DNA of 64,000 bases from Bacteroidetes bacterium GWF2_33_38 (lineage in GTDB: Bacteria > Bacteroidota > Bacteroidia > Bacteroidales > GWF2-33-38), in contig MEOF01000006.1 in assembly GCA_001769505.1 (NCBI GenBank), forward strand, positions 80,144-144,143, given 5' to 3'. The notes beneath the pieces were generated by a model. It was not told where the DNA came from and made no database searches. It saw only the letters and a program-made list of their open reading frames with translations. Position numbers and translations under genes: made by a program. Shown here one piece after another: positions 30,101-40,922 of the stretch (positions within the stretch are counted from its first letter, which is position 1; each line of letters starts with the position of its first letter).

Positions 30101-30319
30101 ATGGCTAAACAGCCTTCTATAGAACAAGATGGAACGATAATAGAAGCATTGTCAAACGCAATGTTCAGAGTTGAACTTGAAAATGGACACGTAATAACGG
30201 CTCATATTTCAGGAAAGATGAGAATGCATTATATTAAAATTTTACCGGGAGATAAAGTTAGAGTTGAAATGTCTCCATATGATTTAACAAAAGGAAGAAT
30301 AACATTTAGATATAAATAA
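30101..30319 (+). CDS. infA: Translation initiation factor IF-1
   Basis: 72-residue OB-fold protein that blocks the ribosomal A site during initiation. [23 protein letters not shown] and the end KGRITFRYK are the family signature. It sits between map and rpmJ as usual. Confidence 0.97.
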   Translation: MAKQPSIEQDGTIIEALSNAMFRVELENGHVITAHISGKMRMHYIKILPGDKVRVEMSPYDLTKGRITFRYK

Positions 30320-30336
30320 TTTAATAGTGATATAAA

Positions 30337-30453
30337 ATGAAAGTCAGGGCATCAGTAAAGAAGCGTTCAGCTGATTGTAAAATTGTACGAAGAAATGGTA
30401 AATTGTACGTTATTAATAAAAAAAATCCTAAGTTTAAACAACGTCAAGGATAA
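30337..30453 (+). CDS. rpmJ: Ribosomal protein L36, zinc-free form
   Basis: A 38-codon gene too short for most ORF filters, between infA and rpsM as expected. The protein begins [17 protein letters not shown] and ends NPKFKQRQG. Of the four zinc ligands of the C+ form (Cys11, Cys14, Cys27, His33) only Cys14 remains; the others are Ser, Asn and Phe, so it cannot bind zinc. This is the usual state in Bacteroidota. Confidence 0.97.
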   Translation: MKVRASVKKRSADCKIVRRNGKLYVINKKNPKFKQRQG

Positions 30454-30489
30454 TTAATTAACTTTGTAATTTTTTAATAAGAATTTAAT

Positions 30490-30867
30490 ATGGCTAGAAT
30501 AGCAGGGGTAGACATACCGAACAACAAAAGAGGTGAAATATCTCTTACTTACATTTACGGAATAGGAAAGAGTACTGCTCAACGTATATTGAGCACAGCA
30601 GGAGTTGATAGAGATATTAAAGTACAAGATTGGACTGATGATCAATTAGCAAGCATAAGAAGTGCAATTTCTACAACATGTAAAATAGAAGGAGAATTAA
30701 GATCAGAAGTACAATTAAATATAAAACGCTTACTTGATATTGGATGTTATCGAGGAATTCGACACCGTTTGGGTTTACCTGTAAGAGGACAAAGAACTAA
30801 GTGTAACGCTAGAACCAAAAGAGGTAAGAAACGTACTATTGCAAATAAAAAGAAAGCGACTAAATAA
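30490..30867 (+). CDS. rpsM: Ribosomal protein S13
   Basis: 30S head protein contacting P-site tRNA and 50S bridges, 125 residues. [19 protein letters not shown] and the C-terminal [19 protein letters not shown] tail, which reaches the tRNAs, are typical. Confidence 0.97.
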   Translation: MARIAGVDIPNNKRGEISLTYIYGIGKSTAQRILSTAGVDRDIKVQDWTDDQLASIRSAISTTCKIEGELRSEVQLNIKRLLDIGCYRGIRHRLGLPVRGQRTKCNARTKRGKKRTIANKKKATK

Positions 30868-30877
30868 TTAAGATTTT

Positions 30878-31267
30878 ATGGCAAAGAAGTCAAAAGTAAT
30901 TAGAAAAAAAGTAGTTAAGATTGAAGCGTTAGGACAGGCTCATATTCATGCGTCTTTCAATAATGTTATCGTTTCTTTAACAAATAACGAAGGTCAAGTA
31001 ATAAGTTGGTCATCTGCTGGAAAAAACGGATTTCGGGGTTCTAAAAAGAATACTCCATATGCAGCACAAACTGCAGCAGAAGATTGCGGAAAAACAGCTT
31101 ATGACTTAGGTTTAAGAAAAGTTAAGGTTTATGTTAAAGGGCCTGGTGCTGGTCGCGAATCGGCAATTAGAGCTATTAGCGGTTGTGGAATTGAAGTGTT
31201 GGAAATAGTTGATGTTACCCCAATGCCTCATAATGGATGCAGACCTCCAAAAAGAAGAAGAGTTTAA
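30878..31267 (+). CDS. rpsK: Ribosomal protein S11
   Basis: 30S platform protein in the mRNA exit path, 129 residues. [20 protein letters not shown] and [17 protein letters not shown] are diagnostic; the Asn-Gly pair NG near the end is the site that forms isoaspartate in E. coli. Confidence 0.97.
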   Translation: MAKKSKVIRKKVVKIEALGQAHIHASFNNVIVSLTNNEGQVISWSSAGKNGFRGSKKNTPYAAQTAAEDCGKTAYDLGLRKVKVYVKGPGAGRESAIRAISGCGIEVLEIVDVTPMPHNGCRPPKRRRV

Positions 31268-31314
31268 AAAACTGTTATAGTTAAGAAGTTAATAATAAAT
31301 TAATAGATCAATAG

Positions 31315-31923
31315 ATGGCAAGATACATTGGACCAAAATCAAGGATTGCAAGAAAATTTGGTGAGCCGATATTCGGACCGGATAAGGTTTTAGAAAAGAA
31401 AAATTATCCTCCAGGACAACACGGCACTTCAAGAAGAAGGAAAAAATTATCTGTATATGGAGTTCAGCTTAAAGAAAAACAAAAAGCTAAATACATATAT
31501 GGTGTATTAGAAAAACAATTTTCTAACTTATTTGAGAAAGCTGTTAGCAAAAAAGGTATTACAGGTGAAGTATTATTACAACTTTTAGAGTCAAGGTTAG
31601 ACAATGTTGTATTTCGTTTAGGAATTTCTCCTTCTCGTAATGGTGCAAGACAATTAGTTTCGCATAGGCACATCATAGTTAACGGAAGTGTTGTTAATAT
31701 ACCATCTTACCAAGTTAAAGCTGGTGACGTTGTAGGTGTTAGAGAAAAATCAAAATCGTTAGAAGTAATTACAAATTCGATATCGTATAGTAATTCATCT
31801 CGATTCCCTTGGTTACAATGGGATTCAGAAACAGTTGCTGGTAAATTTGTAAAACATCCAGAAAGAGACGAAATACCAGAAAACATCACAGAACAATTAA
31901 TCGTAGAATTATATTCTAAATAA
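31315..31923 (+). CDS. rpsD: Ribosomal protein S4
   Basis: Primary assembly protein of the 30S body, 202 residues. It contains an S4 RNA-binding domain ([31 protein letters not shown]). The N-terminus [20 protein letters not shown] lacks the zinc cysteines present in some S4 forms. The 47-nt gap upstream is the widest inside the cluster. Confidence 0.97.
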   Translation: MARYIGPKSRIARKFGEPIFGPDKVLEKKNYPPGQHGTSRRRKKLSVYGVQLKEKQKAKYIYGVLEKQFSNLFEKAVSKKGITGEVLLQLLESRLDNVVFRLGISPSRNGARQLVSHRHIIVNGSVVNIPSYQVKAGDVVGVREKSKSLEVITNSISYSNSSRFPWLQWDSETVAGKFVKHPERDEIPENITEQLIVELYSK

Positions 31924-31948
31924 ATTAGATAAAGCACATTATATAATT

Positions 31949-32941
31949 ATGGCAATACTAGCGTTTCAAAAACCGGATAAAGTTATAATGGTTGAAGCCG
32001 ACGAAAAGTACGGTAAGTTTGAATTTCGTCCTCTTGAACCAGGTTATGGTATCACTGTAGGAAATGCTTTAAGACGAATATTATTATCATCACTTGATGG
32101 TTATGCTATTACTTCAATTAAAATAGAAGGCGTTGATCACGAATTTTCAACAATCAAAGGAATTATTGAAGATGTTACCCAAATAATATTAAATCTTAAA
32201 AAAGTTCGCTTTAAAAAACAAATTGACGAGGTGGATAATGAAAAAGTTTCTGTAGTAATTTCTGGTCAAGAAGTTTTTAGAGCAGGTGATATTGGAAGAT
32301 TTTTAACTGGTTTTAAAGTATTAAATCCTGATCAAATTATTTGTAATATGTCAACTGGAGTAAAATTCCAAATGGACATTGCAATTAATAAAGGAAGAGG
32401 ATACTTGACAGCAGAAGAAAATAAATCTCCAAATGTTGAATTTGGAACTATACCCATCAGTTCAATTTTTACTCCGATAGTGAATGTAAAATATGCAATC
32501 GAAAACGTAAGGGTTGAACAAAAAACTGACTATGAAAAGTTAGTCATGGAAATTCAAACAGATGGTTCGATACATCCCAAAGAAGCTCTTAAAGAAGCTG
32601 CAAAAATATTGATTTATCATTTCATGTTGTTCTCAGATGAAAAAATTACGTTAGATTCTGACGAAAAATATGCAAACGAAGAATTTGACGAAGAAGTACT
32701 TCACATGAGACAACTTCTTAAAACTAAATTAGTTGATTTAGATTTGTCAGTAAGGGCATTAAATTGCTTAAAAGCGGCTGAGGTTGAAACATTGGGAGAT
32801 CTTGTAGTATTCAATAAAAATGATCTGTTAAAATTCCGAAACTTCGGTAAAAAATCGTTAACCGAATTAGAAGATTTGTTGACCAATATGAGTCTTAACT
32901 TTGGAATGGATATCAGTAAGTATAAATTAGACAAGGAATAA
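31949..32941 (+). CDS. rpoA: RNA polymerase alpha subunit
   Basis: Scaffold of the polymerase, 330 residues. The N-terminal dimerisation domain ([18 protein letters not shown]) is followed by an acidic linker ([12 protein letters not shown]) and the C-terminal domain that binds UP elements and activators ([32 protein letters not shown]). It lies between rpsD and rplQ, the conserved alpha-operon order. Confidence 0.98.
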   Translation: MAILAFQKPDKVIMVEADEKYGKFEFRPLEPGYGITVGNALRRILLSSLDGYAITSIKIEGVDHEFSTIKGIIEDVTQIILNLKKVRFKKQIDEVDNEKVSVVISGQEVFRAGDIGRFLTGFKVLNPDQIICNMSTGVKFQMDIAINKGRGYLTAEENKSPNVEFGTIPISSIFTPIVNVKYAIENVRVEQKTDYEKLVMEIQTDGSIHPKEALKEAAKILIYHFMLFSDEKITLDSDEKYANEEFDEEVLHMRQLLKTKLVDLDLSVRALNCLKAAEVETLGDLVVFNKNDLLKFRNFGKKSLTELEDLLTNMSLNFGMDISKYKLDKE

Positions 32942-32946
32942 TAGAA

Positions 32947-33420
32947 ATGAGACACGGTAAGAAATTAAATCATTTGAGCAGAACAAGCTCGCATAGAAAA
33001 GCTATGTTAGCTAATATGGCAGTTTCATTGATTACACACAAAAAAATCAGTACAACTGTTGCAAAAGCAAAAGCACTAAGAACATACATAGAGCCGCTGA
33101 TTACTAAATCTAAAGACGATTCAACACATTCTAGAAGACTTGTGTTCAGTCATCTTCAAGATAAAGAAGCTGTTACAGAATTATTTAGAGATATTGCGTC
33201 GAAAGTAGCTAGCAGACCAGGTGGATACACTAGAATTTTAAAAACGGGTTTAAGATTAGGAGATAATGCGGATATGTGTATTATCGAACTTGTCGATTAT
33301 AACGAAAATATGTTGGCAGCTAAAGAACCTAAAAAAGCAGTAAAAGTCAAAACACGTAGAGCTTCAAAGAAGAAAGTTGATACTACTGTTGCTTCAAAAG
33401 AAAGCGATTCGAAAGAATAA
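32947..33420 (+). CDS. rplQ: Ribosomal protein L17
   Basis: 50S protein near the tunnel exit, 157 residues. [20 protein letters not shown] is the N-terminal signature and [19 protein letters not shown] the central block. A lysine-rich tail of about 35 residues extends beyond the core, as in many Bacteroidota. It is the last gene of the cluster. Confidence 0.97.
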   Translation: MRHGKKLNHLSRTSSHRKAMLANMAVSLITHKKISTTVAKAKALRTYIEPLITKSKDDSTHSRRLVFSHLQDKEAVTELFRDIASKVASRPGGYTRILKTGLRLGDNADMCIIELVDYNENMLAAKEPKKAVKVKTRRASKKKVDTTVASKESDSKE

Positions 33421-33445
33421 GTCAATCTTTAATAAAAAAAATATT

Positions 33446-33478
33446 AAGGGATAAAGTAAAGCTTTATCCCTTTTTTTA
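33446..33478 (+). terminator. Terminator of the ribosomal protein cluster
   Basis: An 11-bp perfect stem (AAGGGATAAAG, arms 33446-33456 and 33462-33472) with a 5-nt loop and a run of T, 26 nt after rplQ. Confidence 0.9.
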
Positions 33479-33524
33479 TTTCAAACAAAAAAATATTTTT
33501 AACTTTATGAAAATTTATTACTAA

Positions 33525-34817
<1,293 letters not shown>

Positions 34818-34838
34818 TGTTTAATCGAATATTTCATT

Positions 34839-34872
34839 AAGGGCTATCATTTTTGGTAGCCTTTTTTTCTTT
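34839..34872 (+). terminator. Terminator after enolase, abutting the next start codon
   Basis: A stem AAGGGCTA / TAGCCTTT (one G-U pair) with a T-rich loop, followed by seven T, a C and seven more T. The T-run ends only a few bases before the ATG of the next gene. Confidence 0.75.
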
Positions 34873-34878
34873 TTTTAT

Positions 34879-35601
34879 ATGAATTTTAAGACATTACTCA
34901 TATCACAAGTTCTTTTTATTCTAATAATTTCTGGCTGTGCTGTTTATTATCCACAAGTTACACCGCCAAACCTGATAAATAAAAAGGGAGATTTGAACGT
35001 ACAAGGAGGAGGAACATTATATAGTCCATATATGTATCCCGATGGTGTTTATGGAAGTGCGAGTTATGGTATTAATAGTTTTATTTCGAGTCAGGTTTAT
35101 TCAAGTTATAAGATTTTTTCAGGAGCAAATTTTGAAGGTAATATCAGTCTGTATAAAAATATAACACCCAAAATTTTTGTTAGTGGTACAGTGGGTTATT
35201 CTTATGGATTCAATAAAGTCGAAATGTGGAATATGAAATATGGAGACTATACATGGAAAGGAAATTACAATCTTCAATTTGGAAAAATTATTTTTTCAAA
35301 AACATCTAAATTATTTGAATGGGGAACTCAATTGAAAATTGGTGTTTTATCTCCAGATTATACCAAAAAATATAATGGAGAGAATGATGAAATAATCGTA
35401 AAAAATGTAAATCAAAATGGCATATCTTACGAGCCAGGTTTTTTCGTGAAATATAATTCATCTAGCCGAATGGAGTATTATGTTCAATTATCAGCTTGTT
35501 ATATTGAACCAATAAATAAACCAGATTATTATACCTTACCTTATTGGTATTTTGGGAATGTGGGTTTTGGTGTGAGCTATAAACTAAATAAGTCCGAATA
35601 A
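34879..35601 (+). CDS. Hypothetical lipoprotein with beta-rich, porin-like body
   Basis: 240 residues with an SPII signal (LIISGC, Cys20). The body has repeated alternating strands with aromatic ends (ITPKIFVSGTVGYSYGF, EWGTQLKIGVLS, YVQLSACYIEP) and ends in GVSYKL, resembling small outer-membrane beta-barrel proteins of Bacteroidota. A lipid anchor plus a barrel-like body is a combination found in this phylum, but I cannot name a family. Its ATG directly follows the T-tract of the eno terminator, leaving no room for a promoter of its own in the gap; see findings. 33 nt separate it from the decarboxylase gene. Confidence 0.7.
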   Translation: MNFKTLLISQVLFILIISGCAVYYPQVTPPNLINKKGDLNVQGGGTLYSPYMYPDGVYGSASYGINSFISSQVYSSYKIFSGANFEGNISLYKNITPKIFVSGTVGYSYGFNKVEMWNMKYGDYTWKGNYNLQFGKIIFSKTSKLFEWGTQLKIGVLSPDYTKKYNGENDEIIVKNVNQNGISYEPGFFVKYNSSSRMEYYVQLSACYIEPINKPDYYTLPYWYFGNVGFGVSYKLNKSE

Positions 35602-35634
35602 TAATTTCAAATTTTATAAAATCTAAGTTTAAAA

Positions 35635-37482
35635 ATGGCATACAATTCACTTCAAGAATATATAAATAAATTAGATTTAAAAGGTGAACTTTTACGAATT
35701 AAAGAGTTTGTTAATCCCGAATTACAAATTACTGAAATTACCGATAGAATTTCAAAGCAAAAGGGTGGAGGAAAAGCTCTTTTGTTTGAAAATACAGGAA
35801 CAAAATTTCCTTTGCTTATTAATTCTCTTGGCTCCGAGAAGAGAATGGCTATGGCACTTGGAGTTGAAAAGTTGGAGGAAATTCCTGCAGAAATTGAACA
35901 AATCGTTTCTTCATTTTCGAGTGCAGGAGATAGTTTTTTCGACAAATTGAAAGTTTTATCTAAACTTAAAACATTTTCAAGTTGGTTTCCTAAATTAAAA
36001 AATGGAAAAGGTGTTTGCCAAGAAGTAATTATTAAAAATCCAGATTTAACAATTTTGCCGATATTGAAATGCTGGCCATTTGATGGAGGTCGATTTATAA
36101 CTTTACCATTAGTACATACTAAAGATCCAAAAACGGGTAATCGTAATTGTGGAATGTATCGAATGCAAATTTTTGATAAGCAAACAACAGGAATGCATTG
36201 GCACATGCACAAAACAGGCGAACGTCATTATCAAGAATATAAAAATGCAGGCATAAAACAGATGCCGGTTGCAGTTGCTTTAGGTGGCGATCCTATTTAT
36301 ACCTTTTGTGCTACGGCTCCCTTGCCCGATAATGTTGATGAATATTTATTTGCAGGCTTTTTACGCAAAAAGAAAGTCGAGCTTGTAAAATGTATTACTC
36401 AAGACATTGAGATTCCTTCCGATGTTGATATAGTAATCGAAGGTTTTGTTGATACCGAAGAACCTAAATTTATTGAAGGTCCTTTTGGCGATCACACTGG
36501 ATTTTACTCACTTGAAGATTATTATCCCAAATTTCATGTAACTTGTATTACTCATCGGAGGAATGCTGTGTATCCAGCAACGATTGTCGGGATTCCTCCT
36601 CAAGAAGATGCATATATAGCCGAAGCTACCGAAAAAATATTTTTACCTCCAATTAAAATATCTCTTGCACCCGAAGTTATTGATATGCATTTGCCTGTTG
36701 CTGGAGTTGCTCATAATATTTGTGTCTTGAAAATTCATAAATCTTACCCAGGACAAGCCATAAAAGTTGCAAACTCGATGTGGGGGGCAGGGCAAATGAT
36801 GTTCAATAAAATTATGATTATTGTCGATAAAGAGATCGATATATTTAATTACGATAAACTTGCTCAAATTATTGCTGAAAAAGTTGATGTTTCTAAAGAT
36901 ATTTATTTTGGCAACGGACCTTTAGACGTTCTCGACCATTCTTCAACCGAGTTTGCATTTGGAAGTAAGATTTGTATTGATGCAACAAATATAACGTCAA
37001 ATATTAAACACGAAAATTCAAAATTTGATGCGAAACATTATCTAGAAATAGTAGCATTTAATTCCCTTGATTTGTACACAACGCTAATGATTTCGTTGAA
37101 AGAAAATATCGATAAGAAAAGTTTCATCAACAAATTGAAATTAGACAAAAATATTAGTCAATATAAGTTTATCGCACTTGTTAACGAAGGTGTTGATATT
37201 AATGATTTTTTTACTGTAATTTGGCAAGTTTCTGGAAATATTGACCCCAAAAGAGATATTTATCAATTAACTAACTCGTTAATTGTTGATGGAACAATCA
37301 AGGTTAATGATGATAATTTTTTTAGAGAATGGCCTAATGTTGTGACATCGGACGAAAAAACGATTAAAGAGATTGATGGCATGTGGGAATTGTTGCATAT
37401 AGGCTCATTTATTGAATCTCCGTCCTTAAAATATAAACCACTTGTTAAAAATATTGGAGTCAAAGTCAATAAAACGAAATAA
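35635..37482 (+). CDS. UbiD-family decarboxylase (probably menaquinone-pathway type)
   Basis: 615 residues; UbiD enzymes use prenylated FMN to decarboxylate aromatic or alpha,beta-unsaturated acids. The N-terminal block VNPELQITEITDRIS, GGGKALLFENTG, the prFMN/metal region NCGMYRMQIFD to TGMHWHMHKTGERHY, ALGGDPIYTFCATAPLP and EGPFGDHTGFYS are classic. It is about 120 residues longer than E. coli UbiD, the size seen in Bacteroidota proteins annotated as menaquinone biosynthesis decarboxylase. No UbiX-type flavin prenyltransferase is in the window. The family is certain; the substrate is inferred. Confidence 0.9.
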   Translation: MAYNSLQEYINKLDLKGELLRIKEFVNPELQITEITDRISKQKGGGKALLFENTGTKFPLLINSLGSEKRMAMALGVEKLEEIPAEIEQIVSSFSSAGDSFFDKLKVLSKLKTFSSWFPKLKNGKGVCQEVIIKNPDLTILPILKCWPFDGGRFITLPLVHTKDPKTGNRNCGMYRMQIFDKQTTGMHWHMHKTGERHYQEYKNAGIKQMPVAVALGGDPIYTFCATAPLPDNVDEYLFAGFLRKKKVELVKCITQDIEIPSDVDIVIEGFVDTEEPKFIEGPFGDHTGFYSLEDYYPKFHVTCITHRRNAVYPATIVGIPPQEDAYIAEATEKIFLPPIKISLAPEVIDMHLPVAGVAHNICVLKIHKSYPGQAIKVANSMWGAGQMMFNKIMIIVDKEIDIFNYDKLAQIIAEKVDVSKDIYFGNGPLDVLDHSSTEFAFGSKICIDATNITSNIKHENSKFDAKHYLEIVAFNSLDLYTTLMISLKENIDKKSFINKLKLDKNISQYKFIALVNEGVDINDFFTVIWQVSGNIDPKRDIYQLTNSLIVDGTIKVNDDNFFREWPNVVTSDEKTIKEIDGMWELLHIGSFIESPSLKYKPLVKNIGVKVNKTK

Positions 37483-37559
37483 TTGTTTTATTATTTTTAA
37501 TGTAAAATCGATAGTCGATTATTCGTTTTTTTACGATTTAGTGTTAAATTAGCGAAATA

Positions 37560-40500
37560 ATGACAGTGAAAATACATACATTATCTTTCCTTTTATTTTG
37601 CGTGTTGAGTTTCAACTCGATTTTTCTTTATTCCCAAAAACCAAGTATTACGTTCGAGCGTTTGGGAATCGATCAAGGATTGTCGCAAAGTTCTGCCAAT
37701 TGTATTTTAGAAGATGAAAATAACTTTCTATGGATTGGAACGCAAGAAGGTTTAAATAAATATTACGGACAAAATTTTTGTTTTGAAATATTTAAGCACG
37801 ACTTAGTTGACACGAATTCAATTTCGGATATTTGGGTTTACGATATTGCTCAAGACAAAAATGGGAATATTTGGATTGCAACTAGATATGGACTCAACAT
37901 GCTAAATCCCAAAACGAGAAAAATCAAACGATATTTTCAAGATATAAATGAAATATCTTCATTATATAATAATGAAGTTTTCAGCGTATTTGTAGATAGC
38001 AAAGGTGGGGTCTGGGTAAAAACAAACGATGTTCTTAGTTTGCTTGATACTACAAGTGGGAAATTTACTCATTACGAACATTATGTAAATTATTTTAATA
38101 CACGTTCACAAACTCGATTTCCGATTATTGAAGATAAAAATGGCTTGATTTGGTATGGCACTGTTGATGGATTAAATAGTTTTGATAGAAATTTTGAACA
38201 ATCGAAACGATATAAATTTGATTCAGCTAATCCTTTTAGTTTGAGTAATAATTTTGTAACTGCAATTTTTGAAGACAGTAAGGGTACATTATGGGTTGGA
38301 ACTCAAGATGGATTGAATAAATTTAACAAAAAGAAAAAAACATTTGAACGATATTATAATATTCCTGGAAATGAAAATAGCCTTGTTAATAATTCTGTTA
38401 AAGCTATTGTCGAAGATAACAATGGGATGATTTGGGTTGGTACAGACGGAGGACTTAGCATTTTAGATTTGGGAAATAATAAATTTTACAATTATCGAAA
38501 TCAAGCCAATAATCCAACAGGATTAAGCAATAATGAAATTTTATCATTTTATAAAGGTAGTTCCGATATTATTTGGATTGGAACTAATGGTGGGGGAATA
38601 AATAAAGTTGATTTAAAGAGAAAAAAGTTTGAAATTTATAGAAGAGAAGCTGGAGAAAATACCTTAAATTTTTCAAGTAATGTAATTGCTTCATTTTTTA
38701 TTGATAGAGATTCTTTACTTTGGGTTGGTACATATGGAGAAGGATTAAATATTTATAATCGAAAAACAGGACATATTGATATTTATTCAAAAAGTACAAA
38801 TCCTGCAATTGTAGATGATTACGTTCATGCCATTGGCGAAGATAGTGACGGAAAAATTTGGATTGGAACACGAAATGGGATAAATATTTACGATCAAGAA
38901 AAAAAGACATTTTCATTAATTCAGGACTATATTCCAACCACAGCAAAGCATCTCAATTTAAATAGCAATCGTATTTATTACTTTTTGGAAGATCGTAATA
39001 AAAACATGTGGATTGCAAGTGAACGAGGATTAATTAAAATTAATGTCAAGACAGAGGATATCAAAATTTACAGGAAAAACTTTAGAGATTCTCTCAGTCT
39101 GTGTGATGATAGGGTGTATTCCATAATTGAAGATAACGAAGGGTTCTTGTGGATTGGAACTACAAATGGCTTAAACAAATACGACCCGAAAAAGGATGTG
39201 TTTTATCAGTATAAAAGTAAACTAAACTCAGTAAATACAATCAGCCATAATACTATTTATTCTGTTTTTGAAGATTCTGAAGGGATTATTTGGATTGGAA
39301 CAGCAGGGAGTGGATTAAATAAATACGACAAAAAATCAGATACTTTTGTCTATTATACTGAGAAAAATGGACTTCCAAATGGAACTATTTATGAAATTGA
39401 AGAGGACAATAATGGGGATTTGTGGTTTAGTACTGGAAGAGGGCTAGCTAAACTCGATAAAAAAACAAACACCATTTCTTCGTTCACAAATGATGACGGA
39501 CTTCAAGGGCTTGAGTTTAATAATGGAGCAAACTTCAAAAGCAAAGATGGGGAACTTTTTTTTGGTGGAACAAATGGCTTCAATTCTTTTTATCCTGAAC
39601 TCATTAAATACAATGAAAATAAACCAAAGACAGTTTTTACATATTTTGAAAAAACTAGTACTGATGGTGGACTTAGCAGAATGTATTTAGATGATATTAA
39701 AGAAATTCATTTGTCTTACAAAGACCATACATTTAAAATATTTTTTGCAGCTCTTGAATATACAAAACCTGAGAAAAATAGCTATATGTATATGATGGAA
39801 AATTTAAAAGACGAGTGGATTAGTTTAGGAACTCAATCTTTTAAAACCTTTTCGAATATTCCTCCAGGAGAATATATTTTTCATCTTAAATCGTCGAATA
39901 ACGATTTAGTATGGAACGAAGAACCGATTTCCATTAAAATTATTATTGAACCTCCTTTTTGGCAAACAAAGTGGGCTTATGTTCTTATTATATTAATTGT
40001 TGTCGGAAGTATTTATTATTTTATTGAAGTTAGAACTCGTAAATTAAAAGCAGCAAATCATATCCTCAGAGAAAAGCAGTCGGCAGCTCTTGAGATTGCC
40101 CGACAAAAAGAAGAATTAACAGTTAAAAATAAGAATATTACCGATAGTATTAACTATGCAAAACGAATTCAAGAAGCTATGATGCCGTCGGAGTATTTAT
40201 TTAATAAATTGCTTCCAGAATCATTTATTTTGTATAAACCCAAAGATATTGTAAGTGGCGATTTTTATTGGATAACTGAGAAAAATAATAAAATATTTGT
40301 TGCTGCGGTTGATTGTACTGGTCATGGCGTTCCTGGTGCTTTTATGTCGATAATAGGGTTTGATTTACTCAGAAACATTACTAAAGAACAAGGAGTTGAA
40401 GAGCCAGCACAAATTTTAAATTTATTGAACGAAGGCGTTACCGAAACTTTTGTAAAAAATGCTGATAACCAGCAGGTAAAAGATGGAATGGACATTGCAC

Positions 40501-40898
40501 TTTGTGTTTACGATAAAGAAAATAGCGTTGTCGAATTTGCAGGAGCATTAAATCCATTTTTCTTGATTCGTGATAACGATATTATCAGTATCAGAGGAAA
40601 TCGGTTTTCGGTTGGAATGGTTGACAAAGGAGTGCAGCATAAGTTCGAAAAACATGTTATTCCTGTGAAAGAAGGTGACGTTATTTATATCTTTTCTGAT
40701 GGCTATGCTGATCAGTTTGGAGGTCCTTTTGGTAAAAAATTCAAATATTCTAGATTTAGACAACTTTTACTAACCGTTCACAGTTTGCCAATGAGAAAGC
40801 AAAAAGCATTCTTAGATGAAAATATTATTTCATGGATGGGAGAACTTGAACAAGTTGATGATATTCTTGTCATTGGATTTAGAATCAATAAATTATAG
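37560..40898 (+). CDS. Two-propeller sensor with Y_Y_Y domain and SpoIIE/PP2C serine phosphatase output
   Basis: 1112 residues. A signal peptide (to about 25) is followed by 14 Reg_prop blades of the form W-I/V-G-T-x-x-G-L-N (FLWIGTQEGLNKY first, ELFFGGTNGFNSFY last), i.e. two seven-bladed propellers; then a Y_Y_Y domain (about 715-790), one membrane helix (about 803-823), a coiled coil (about 825-865, ending in DSINYAKRIQEAMMPS), and a cytoplasmic SpoIIE-type PP2C domain with metal aspartates in GDFYW, AAVDCTGHG, GMDIALCVYD and FSDGYADQ. Reg_prop-Y_Y_Y proteins usually end in a histidine kinase (hybrid sensors that sense glycans); here the output is a protein phosphatase, likely acting on an anti-anti-sigma-like partner. 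No such partner is nearby. Confidence 0.9.
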   Translation: MTVKIHTLSFLLFCVLSFNSIFLYSQKPSITFERLGIDQGLSQSSANCILEDENNFLWIGTQEGLNKYYGQNFCFEIFKHDLVDTNSISDIWVYDIAQDKNGNIWIATRYGLNMLNPKTRKIKRYFQDINEISSLYNNEVFSVFVDSKGGVWVKTNDVLSLLDTTSGKFTHYEHYVNYFNTRSQTRFPIIEDKNGLIWYGTVDGLNSFDRNFEQSKRYKFDSANPFSLSNNFVTAIFEDSKGTLWVGTQDGLNKFNKKKKTFERYYNIPGNENSLVNNSVKAIVEDNNGMIWVGTDGGLSILDLGNNKFYNYRNQANNPTGLSNNEILSFYKGSSDIIWIGTNGGGINKVDLKRKKFEIYRREAGENTLNFSSNVIASFFIDRDSLLWVGTYGEGLNIYNRKTGHIDIYSKSTNPAIVDDYVHAIGEDSDGKIWIGTRNGINIYDQEKKTFSLIQDYIPTTAKHLNLNSNRIYYFLEDRNKNMWIASERGLIKINVKTEDIKIYRKNFRDSLSLCDDRVYSIIEDNEGFLWIGTTNGLNKYDPKKDVFYQYKSKLNSVNTISHNTIYSVFEDSEGIIWIGTAGSGLNKYDKKSDTFVYYTEKNGLPNGTIYEIEEDNNGDLWFSTGRGLAKLDKKTNTISSFTNDDGLQGLEFNNGANFKSKDGELFFGGTNGFNSFYPELIKYNENKPKTVFTYFEKTSTDGGLSRMYLDDIKEIHLSYKDHTFKIFFAALEYTKPEKNSYMYMMENLKDEWISLGTQSFKTFSNIPPGEYIFHLKSSNNDLVWNEEPISIKIIIEPPFWQTKWAYVLIILIVVGSIYYFIEVRTRKLKAANHILREKQSAALEIARQKEELTVKNKNITDSINYAKRIQEAMMPSEYLFNKLLPESFILYKPKDIVSGDFYWITEKNNKIFVAAVDCTGHGVPGAFMSIIGFDLLRNITKEQGVEEPAQILNLLNEGVTETFVKNADNQQVKDGMDIALCVYDKENSVVEFAGALNPFFLIRDNDIISIRGNRFSVGMVDKGVQHKFEKHVIPVKEGDVIYIFSDGYADQFGGPFGKKFKYSRFRQLLLTVHSLPMRKQKAFLDENIISWMGELEQVDDILVIGFRINKL

Positions 40899-40922
40899 AT
40901 TTTAGGATATTTTTCATGAAAT

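Noticed and set aside
35652..36212. A 186-codon antisense frame over the UbiD gene
   Set aside because: The sense strand encodes a complete, conserved decarboxylase; the antisense protein has no recognisable motif.
37505..37545. Small hairpins (AATCGA-TAG-TCGATT and CGT-ACG) before the propeller-phosphatase gene as a terminator of the UbiD gene
   Set aside because: Stems are only 3-6 bp and the T-run is part of the second loop; too weak to call.
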